Shown piece by piece: positions 30,501 to 37,500 of a stretch of 37,500 nt of DNA; position 1 is the first letter of the stretch; every line of letters begins with the position of its first letter. The DNA lies in the NCBI GenBank assembly GCA_963170055.1, contig CAUJGJ010000093.1, positions 560,001-597,500 of the forward strand, read 5' to 3'. A program made the translations under genes and the position numbers. Under the pieces are notes generated by a model that saw only the letters and a program-made list of their open reading frames with translations, had not been told where the DNA came from and did no database searches. Origin of the DNA: Halisarca cf. caerulea. Its lineage: Eukaryota; Porifera; Demospongiae; Chondrillida; Halisarcidae.

Positions 30501-33352
30501 GCATCCGTTCGTGGACTTTGGGCAAGTAATCTTGACTTTCAATAATTCGGCAAAGCAATTTGAATGCTAAAATTGAGTTTAAGAAGGGAATCGGCAGTAA
30601 GAATTGTTAGAGAAGACTTTCATTGCTACGATGCTAAGATTGCTTCCTACAGTGGCAAAAATTGGCTTCTTTATGGTTCGAATCAGTGAGTATTTCTTCA
30701 GAAAGCTTTTCAAGGAACATTACAGAGAGGTATTTGCATGAAATCACAGATTTCAAAGTATGAACTCATGGAAAAGTTAGATACCCATGTTTTACACAAT
30801 TTAGAATCGCTGTATAATCATACCGTTGCCATGGTAGCGGATGCTATTATGTACATAAATTTATACATACGTACGTACAGTATGTACATAGATACATAGT
30901 ATTAGTCATAGTAATAGGTATAATGTACTAATACATTTTATTGTACAGTATGAAGATGGTACTTGTATGCCGGATGAACAGATCAGAAATGAAGTGAACA
31001 CATTTCTATTTGAGGGACACGACACAACAGCCAGTGGTGAGTTTAGTAAAATGTACTTCTCTTGTAGGTCAATATTGAGATGTGGGCAGAGCATTTTATG
31101 GCATATAAAAATGCCAGTTACTGAGGGTACATTGGGTATGTGACATATGCTCACTGTCCTATTCTAGGTCTGAGCTGGTCCCTGTACTGTTTGGCTAAGT
31201 ATCCAGAACATCAAGAAAAGTGTAGACAAGAAGTATTCAAAGTGTTGGGAGATAGAACTGAGCTAGAATGGTGAGAATAGCTGAATATCATACTGTGTAG
31301 CGCCAAATGTTTTGTGGATGTCAAGTTTTTGAGATTTCATGGATCCTGTCCAAATCACTTGCCGGAAGTTTAGGAGCGGATGGCGTTGTACGAGGTTATC
31401 ATGTATGGAAACATTGGTGACTCCTGTTATAGGGAAGAAGCTTCAATGTCAGAGGGAAATAGGAAGTCACAAAGACCCATCACATGTAACTGTGTATTTG
31501 AGAGGGTCCAGTACACAGTATGATATCGTCCGTCTGTTAAGCTAAGCTACATTCCTTAGGGCCCGGGAAAACGTTATTTAGGCCAAATACTGGTATGATA
31601 CTGTAAACACAAAAATAGTATTCAATTGTCGAAAAAATTAATAGTTAACATTGCTCGACCTATTGCCAATCTATTTGCGGAGCACAAATTTCACGGTTCA
31701 AGGCTCATCTGCAAAATCCATGAGAATTATACCCTTATTACACTAATGTGCATATGAATATACTTTCTGACACAACTCACCTGTGCAGTACAAAATTTAT
31801 TATTTCTGCAGTTAACAGATAACGACCTGTTTTCAGACATTTATCATCATGTGGGCACATTACTTTTCTCAACCATGTACCACATACATACTTGCATACA
31901 TTTCAGGCTTTAATTCCATGCTACTGCTCATGGTGAACTGCCGTAAGTTCTGCCTTCAACTTAAACACACCACACTCAATTCAACACCACGACAATGTCT
32001 GCCTAAAGGGAGGATAACTAAAATTGTTGAAACACGCTTTCCTTCAACTTTTATAAACGAAGTTAGTATCCCCTACATACATGTAAACGTATGTGGATTT
32101 AAGTATGTTTAACAGAAGTCTCTCATTTGGTTTCCTTGTGGTCCTCCAGTAGCATATTAGAGTACTGTACCTTCTTTAGTATAGTGGAGAAGAAACTGTG
32201 AGATCCACAAAGTATTTTCTTCTTGCAAACTTTAGATTTGCTCTTGAAGCTATTTATGAGAAGAGTAGTGTAGTCCACAATGATATGAGACTATAGAGTG
32301 TGTTTGTATTGTTCATTGAACTAGGAATCTAGGAATGTATGTTTTTTGACCCCTGTAGGGATGACCTGAAGTCACTGGACTACACTACAATGTGTATAAA
32401 GGAGGCTATGAGGCTCTACCCACCTGTGCCAGGTGTATCCAGGCAGACCTCAGAAGACATAACCTTGGAAGGGTACTTCATCCCTAAAGGTTTGTGTGTA
32501 TAGCTGGTCTCTTGTGACAGTTTGTTATCTGGCACCTCAATAATCCGACAAGGTGTAGTCGCCATATTAAAGTATGCTAAGGGTCACTCCAAAATCTGAC
32601 ATTTTGTTCAAGTACCTTTGGTGTCAGGATTAGAGCAGTTTCAGTTGAATATTATACTTATGTATCCTAACACATGGGCATTCACTTTGGATCAAAAGTG
32701 CCACCAAGTACTGGATATATATGCAACATTTTCCCACAATATCCAAGTGAACAGTTGCTAAAAGTAGATCGGATACCTTGTGCTGTTATCTAACGATGTG
32801 TGTACTGTAGAAGGAAGGCATTTGCAATATGTTGAACCCTTCATCTTCATTGGCACTTGCTGATATCATTTGACAACCAGGACTCAGCAGAACAGCTGAG
32901 AATTGCCTGTGCTGAGAACCAAAGAAATTCCACCTTTGATCTGGGGAAGAGTATTTAGTCTGCCTAGCTAGCTAGTTACAGCATGAGTGCATGTGTCATT
33001 GCATATCCGCCATGTTTGCAGCTCTTATTCGTAGTACTTACGCATGTACCATACAGTTTGTATGTATATCTGTATTTTTAGGAACAACAATTGGAATCAA
33101 TATCTTCGGTATCCACAGAAACCCCAGAGTGTGGGATAATCCTGAGGCATGTACATTTGTTTATATTTTTCTAAATTATTGTTATAATTGTGTCAACAGG
33201 GCTGCTTTTGGAGAGAAGCTGTGTTGCCCTACCTCGCCCCCACCATTCATTTTGTCTAGGGAACATGTAGTGTGCCATGATTTGCCCCCTAATGGTTCAT
33301 CAATACATAATCAGCCGATTAAAATTCTACATGTGTATATGCGTAAATGCAT

Positions 33353-33397
<45 letters not shown>

Positions 33398-33411
33398 TGT
33401 GTGTGTGTGTC

Positions 33412-33455
<44 letters not shown>

Positions 33456-33496
33456 TGAGTGTGTGTGTTTCTGCGTGTGTCTATGTATGTGTGTGT

Positions 33497-33562
<66 letters not shown>

Positions 33563-34068
33563 ATGTTCGCACATACCATGTCATGCTTGTGTGTTGTTGT
33601 GCTTTTACGAACGTTCAAATATTATTTTTCAGTTTCTTTCCTTCAAACCCTTCCCCATACAGGAGTACAATCCGCTGAGATTCACTCCAGAGAACTCTAA
33701 AGATCGTGATCCTTTTGCTTACATCCCCTTCTCAGCTGGTCCAAGGTATGGTGTTGCATCAAGTGTTAGATCTCCATTGCTGCAACACATTGCAATACAC
33801 AATGTCATGGAATTTCCAGTTCTGCAGTAGGTTGCACCTAGCTCTCCTCTGCATGTTCTTGAAAGTTTTTTTCTTCAGAATCTGTGCATATTAAAAGTTA
33901 CAATGGACTCAACCATCAGCTTTCCTATCCCCTTGTTCTGTTGTGCTGCAAATAATGTCAATGTTGTTTCCCATATTATCTTTATGTAGGAATTGTATTG
34001 GCCAGTTGTTTGCTATCAATGAAGAGAAAGCTGTGGTTGCAATGCTTCTGAGCAGGTGCAGTAGGGAG

Positions 34069-34145
<77 letters not shown>

Positions 34146-34150
34146 TGTCT

Positions 34151-34204
<54 letters not shown>

Positions 34205-34351
34205 TGTGTGGTGTGTGTGTGTGTGCGCGCACTTGTGTGTGTGTGTGTGCGCGCGCTTGTGTGTGTGCGTGTGTGCATGCATGCATGTGTATTCATTTGT
34301 GTTTGTATGTAGGCTTAGCCAGGTGTATGTGCTTATGTGTACCTGACTGCA

Positions 34352-34425
<74 letters not shown>

Positions 34426-34968
34426 GTGGATGCATGTGTGTGGGTGGGTGGGTGGTTGCATGCATGCGTGTGTGCGTGTGCGTGGTTGTGTGAGTGCATG
34501 TGTGCGTGTGTGTGTGTGTATGTGAGTGTGTGTGTATGCCTGTGCACACAAGCAACTGACCCTGCACCTGGTTCAGTTTACTGTATGTTTTTGATGCATC
34601 CTTTCAAACTGTTGAAGACTCTGTGTGGGTCATTGCCTCAATGTTTTTACGCGGTACACTGTTAAATGAAGGGACAATATTATCATGCTTGGCAGGTGGC
34701 AGCTGTGTTAAGCTGCATGTGTGTCTTGTGTTTTTGTATGATGCAAAAACTCTTCAAACTCTTTGGTAGAAGAATATAATCCGCTCATGCATGCCAAGCT
34801 GCTCTCCAACCTGAATAGTTGAACAACTGTGTTCTGCATGTCTTCTTGATATTCAGGTACTCCATAGCTCTGGATCCTGAGAATCCAACCGCAATGAAAC
34901 GAGGAATTGTACTCAAGTCTCGAGATGGGATTTGGCTCAAGTTCACCCCCTTGGCCGGTGTCTACTGA
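23519..34968 (+). CDS. CYP4-like: Cytochrome P450, CYP4-type, copy B (13 exons, 503 residues)
   Basis: Exons: 23519-23677, 25747-25891, 26333-26377, 27359-27486, 28875-28999, 29719-29980, 30949-31036, 31168-31270, 32359-32489, 33082-33146, 33663-33745, 33990-34055, 34857-34968 (TGA); 1512 nt with every phase matching. Residues 1-19 are a membrane anchor. WYRNR (WxxxR) lies in exon 4, [11 protein letters not shown] ends exon 6, EGHDTT is at about 310-315 (the I-helix; its Glu esterifies haem in many CYP4s), ExxR at 367-370, PLRF at 421-424, and FSAGPRNCIG at 440-449 with Cys447 as the haem ligand. The length is normal for a microsomal P450. The likely role is NADPH-P450-reductase-dependent omega-oxidation of a fatty acid or related lipid at the ER; the substrate cannot be read from sequence. 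The start is the first ATG of exon 1, at the same place as in copy A. Exon 10 is followed by a GC donor. About 89% identical to copy A in exon 6. Confidence 0.92.
24011..24055 (-). repeat. (CA)n microsatellite, intron 1 of P450 copy B
   Basis: About 45 bp of CA. A short (TA)n run lies at 23,906-23,925. Confidence 0.9.
24903..24955. mobile_element. Single end of a CGCGAAA MITE-like element
   Basis: TACCATATAGCAGGAAATTT followed by TCGCGAATGG and TTTTGCGAATCCC resembles the left terminus of the 19,360 element. No matching right terminus was found nearby, so it is a fragment. Confidence 0.5.
25960..26194 (+). repeat. Compound TG array, intron 2 of P450 copy B
   Basis: TG with CGTG, CATG and TATG interruptions, in the position equivalent to 11,516-11,602 of copy A but longer. 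Confidence 0.9.
27499..27640 (+). repeat. (TG)n array directly after exon 4 of P450 copy B
   Basis: Begins about 12 bp after the donor (GTGAGTGTAG). Copy A has a much shorter TG run at the same place (12,857-12,885). Confidence 0.9.
29096..29205. repeat. Hairpin with about 42-bp arms, intron 5 of P450 copy B
   Basis: TAGTCCAGCCAGCTGGACCC followed by ACGTTCGTAC is mirrored on the right with two or three mismatches. The loop AAAGGGAACGTTTCCCTT is itself palindromic. It is GC-richer than its surroundings and absent from copy A's intron 5. Confidence 0.9.
29508..29611 (-). repeat. Dispersed repeat, copy 2 (intron 5 of P450 copy B)
   Basis: Reverse complement of 10,695-10,800 at about 90% identity (AGGCCTCGGACACAGGGTTG ... 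GGGCCCTGACAAGGCAGAAA). It lies about 105 bp before the exon-6 acceptor. Confidence 0.7.
30379..30494. repeat. Hairpin with about 40-bp arms, intron 6 of P450 copy B
   Basis: TTAAGACATTAGCGCAAAGG then CTGTATGGCATATAAAATGC is mirrored by GCATTTTATATGCCATACAG then CCCAAGTGTCTATGTCTTAA. The loop contains GACCCGAGGG, as in the hairpin at 7564-7676. Intron 6 is 968 bp here against 156 bp in copy A. Confidence 0.9.
33082..33146 (+). CDS. CYP4-like: P450 copy B exon 10, followed by a GC splice donor
   Basis: The 65-nt exon encodes [20 protein letters not shown] ending in E. It has the same length as copy A's exon 10, but the next bases are GCATGT instead of GTATAC. GC-AG introns are a known minor class. 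If GC is not used, the frame reads through into intron 10 for about 100 codons, through the TG array. Confidence 0.85.
33356..33561 (+). repeat. (TG)n array, intron 10 of P450 copy B
   Basis: TG with TCTG, GAGTG and TATG interruptions, about 100 bp before the exon-11 acceptor. Confidence 0.9.
34070..34530 (+). repeat. Expanded TG-rich region, intron 12 of P450 copy B
   Basis: Two long TG arrays (34,070-34,230 and 34,351-34,424) with GCGCGC and GGTGTG patches between them and a TGGGTGGGTGGGTGG stretch at 34,441-34,455. It starts 14 bp after the exon-12 donor. Confidence 0.9.
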
Positions 34969-35006
34969 GAGTGTTCATTTGCAGGTCAACACGTGCACTG
35001 GGAACA

Positions 35007-36771
35007 TGTTATACTGGTACTATAGGGTCATTATGTACGTATGCCACTTAATAGATGTGTAGATATTCTGTACACAGAGAACTTTCATTAATTTTTGTAC
35101 ACTGAAAGATTTCAATTGCACGTATACTACACATACAGTTGTTCACTATAATATACTAATATTATAATATACCCCCTTTCCGGGGTAACCGTGCAAGGGG
35201 AGAAGTCATATAACCAGTACGTGTATAACTGTTATAAGAGACTGCTGGGCTTCTTATTACAGTTATATTATACACTGCATGGTGTACAACTGTGCCGAGA
35301 TGTCTTGGTGCCTGCCCAAATAAACGCCAAATATTAAATATCACTGCAGTTTTTCCACCTATGCTAAGAGTACAGGGACAGACGGGGTATATATCACTTA
35401 TACAATGGTGTTCAGCCATTGGAATGTTATAATTTATACTATACGCACTTACCCTCAGGTGCTATGCGTCTGAGGGTATTATATATAACACTCCAACAGC
35501 TGAAGGCCATTAATATTGTATAACTGTATGTATATATTTTAGTTCATACACATATTATAGATATAATTTGTATGTACAAGTATTAATAATAATATATATA
35601 ACCATAATATAATAAGATATTATATGCGTGCACCAATATTGTGATATCCTACATATATAAATGAACGCTTACATACATGCACCTGCACGCATGTATATTA
35701 TAGTCATAAACTTTATAGTGCATGCTAAACCTCATGATCATGCAATCTATTATATATCGATTTTTTGCATCAATAAAATAATATTATTATAATATTATAT
35801 ATTTATATTATAGCTATTTCCCCTGCGGCCACGCACAGCTATATATAGCGTTATATATATATGCACGTGCACGGCCAGGCCAGATCGAGGCCATTCTATT
35901 ATAATAATTACCATGCGCGTGCGCTGCAAGCATATAGCATGCAATATATATTTTAAAACGTTCCTTATATTATATATTTCCTGGGCCATATAGTCTATAG
36001 CTGACCTGCATGGGCCCAATATCACCCCGCCATGCATGCATGCATATGCATGATCACATGCATATGCATTATATATATATGCATGCAGTCCCTGAAAATG
36101 GCAGCATGCAGGATATCGAGTGCTGCATGAAATTGCATGGTTTGGCAATTCCAGACGTCAATTAAGAGAGGTAACCATTGCAATTACAAGAAATTATACT
36201 ATAATAAATCTTGACTTTAATTCATGTGTGTATGCTGCAGACAATTATCTAGCGAGGGCCAGGAGTGGCTGACTCGTACATGCAATTTTGTCAGTACTGT
36301 CATAATAAATACCTGCATGGTCTCCTCATGATTATCTATGCAGAACGATCAGGACTATACCAACTTGTGCACATGCATATGAATGGTACACAGTGTGTGT
36401 AGAGGAAGGATACACAATTCATAATTCAGACATCTCATGATCACTTCTGTCACATGGTGGTCTGCAATAAATTACTCCAAGATACACAGTGTACAGTATT
36501 ATACAGTTGGACACAATTCTGATGGATAAAAATGAGTACGTATAGTCGACACACATGCACCAAAACAAATTTGACAACAAATAATAAAATTGTTGAAAGT
36601 ACAAAACAAGACAACGGCCAATGAATTACGATGGACAAGCACAGGCAAAGACACCAGTGCACAAACTACCAGTGCAAACAAGTCAACAGTTGCTACTGAA
36701 CATGGGGCACAGAGGAGAGATAGGCAGAGTTATGTACGCGGTTGAGTTCAAAACAGGTTAGATGGTAGTGT
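35007..36771. other. Intergenic region, AT-rich, no gene recognised
   Basis: It lies between P450 copy B and the tail-to-tail minus-strand gene and should hold both 3' UTRs. AATAAA words are at 35,319 and near 35,772. Small hairpins include TACCCCCTTTCCGGGGTA (about 35,165-35,182) and TACCCTCAG...CTGAGGGTA (35,450-35,478). Palindromic GCATGCATGC and TATATA runs fill 35,500-36,120. Confidence 0.5.
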
Positions 36772-37062
36772 TCAGTCATCATTTGCATGGTTGTAGCCCT
36801 TGGGAACGGATGTGGTGGCGACGGTCAGGGTTTCCAGGAAAATGTCAGAAAAGCTGGATGTCCTGCGCCTAGGTGTGCTGCTGTTTGAGCTACCCTGGTG
36901 GACCTCACTAGACTGCTCGAAGAAGCCACTTTCTTCTTCTACTGCCGGTGATGTGTAGGACCTCTCCAGCGGTGAGTCTGAGTGGGTTGAAGCACTAGAT
37001 ACCTTCCTGATCCGTGAGAGCTGTGGGCTCAAGGAGCGCATGATGTTCACACAACAGGTGAT
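36772..37062 (-). CDS. Terminal exon of an unrecognised gene, Ser/Thr-rich tail
   Basis: The minus strand has a plausible acceptor (ATATAG at 37,063-37,068, after a T-rich stretch). An open frame follows from ATC at 37,062 to TGA at 36,772-36,774 (96 residues). It begins ITCCVNIMRSLSP and is then polar and rich in Ser and Thr (RKVSSASTHSDS, SSNSSTPRRRTSSFSD), ending VPKGYNHANDD. There is an in-frame ATG at 37,041, so a single-exon start is possible but less likely. Such tails suit the cytoplasmic C-terminus of a membrane or signalling protein with phosphorylation sites; this is inference. Upstream exons are not identified in the remaining 430 bp. Confidence 0.5.
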   Translation of the reverse strand: MTCCVNIMRSLSPQLSRIRKVSSASTHSDSPLERSYTSPAVEEESGFFEQSSEVHQGSSNSSTPRRRTSSFSDIFLETLTVATTSVPKGYNHANDD

Positions 37063-37500
37063 CTATATACGATTATGAAACAAAAACTGCCAATGAATAA
37101 TTGTACAACATAGTGCAATAAGTATTTATTATACAATATGGAATGGTAATCTGCAGATCCTATACAATACGCATACTTGTCACGCAATTCAAACTAGACA
37201 CTTCCAATTACTGATCAGCAGTACGCAAACATGTCTTGTGCAAGCGATGCAACCAACCCGCTGTGTGCACAGAGTGAGTTAGTACAGTGTGTGTAGGCAG
37301 TGCACACAGGTGGACATATGCTGTGATCACATGATTGTCACAATTTGACACTTGTCAGCAAACACATGTACAACATTCCAACACTGTGTCAAGGACATGT
37401 TAGGCATACCCCTTTCAACATTGGTAAGAGTTAGATCCAACTTAGAGCTCTCCTCGGGACATGAGTAATAGTGTGTGCATGTGTGTGCGCGCATGCGTGT
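37063..37500. other. Probable intron or upstream part of the minus-strand gene
   Basis: No exon could be recognised on either strand. The last bases (GTGTGTGCATGTGTGTGCGC) begin another TG/GC tract that runs off the window. Confidence 0.35.

Noticed and set aside
31339..31545. 68-codon ORF in intron 8 of P450 copy B
   Set aside because: It lies within an intron expansion absent from copy A and shows no conserved features; probably chance or repeat-derived.
32991..33458. Extended 155-codon version of P450 copy B exon 10
   Set aside because: Read-through beyond 33,146 gives low-complexity sequence and then the TG array; copy A splices at the equivalent point.

Overview
The window is animal nuclear DNA, most likely from a sponge. 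Its genes are split into short exons with GT-AG introns and lie among (TG)n/(CA)n arrays and small inverted-repeat transposons. The sponge call rests on my recollection that the multi-TM protein family in the first 9.3 kb, with a Cys-rich 'LCGKC' lead-in, is expanded in demosponges. I ran no search, so the species is open.

Layout. 1-1,500: no convincing gene; a G-quadruplex motif, a TG array and a possible domain fragment. 1,503-9,296 (+): the 3' part (11 exons, 458 codons plus stop) of a Cys-rich, roughly 8-TM membrane protein whose 5' exons are not seen. 10,345-22,452 (+): a 13-exon cytochrome P450 of the CYP4 type (copy A). 23,519-34,968 (+): a tandem paralogue (copy B) with the same 13 exons and an uninterrupted 503-residue reading frame. 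36,772-37,062 (-): the last exon of an unrecognised gene with a Ser/Thr-rich tail.

The two P450s arose by tandem duplication of a whole gene. All 13 exons match in length and phase except exon 9, which is 1 nt shorter in copy A. Flanking non-coding DNA is also conserved. The missing base in copy A gives an early stop just before the K-helix ExxR and the haem-Cys region, so copy A is a pseudogene or carries a sequence error. Copy B looks intact but needs a GC-AG intron after exon 10. Copy A has an intron-4 insertion of a 1.4-kb element with perfect 31-bp terminal inverted repeats. That element carries the end of a coding sequence resembling a reverse-transcriptase-associated C-terminal domain.

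Non-coding DNA holds several other repeats: a 17-bp minisatellite (about 41 copies) inside a MITE-like element, two short MITE-type families, at least six large hairpins and many TG/CA arrays, several of them next to splice donors at the same place in both P450 copies. There is no prokaryotic-type system, CRISPR, recognised tRNA or rRNA in the window.
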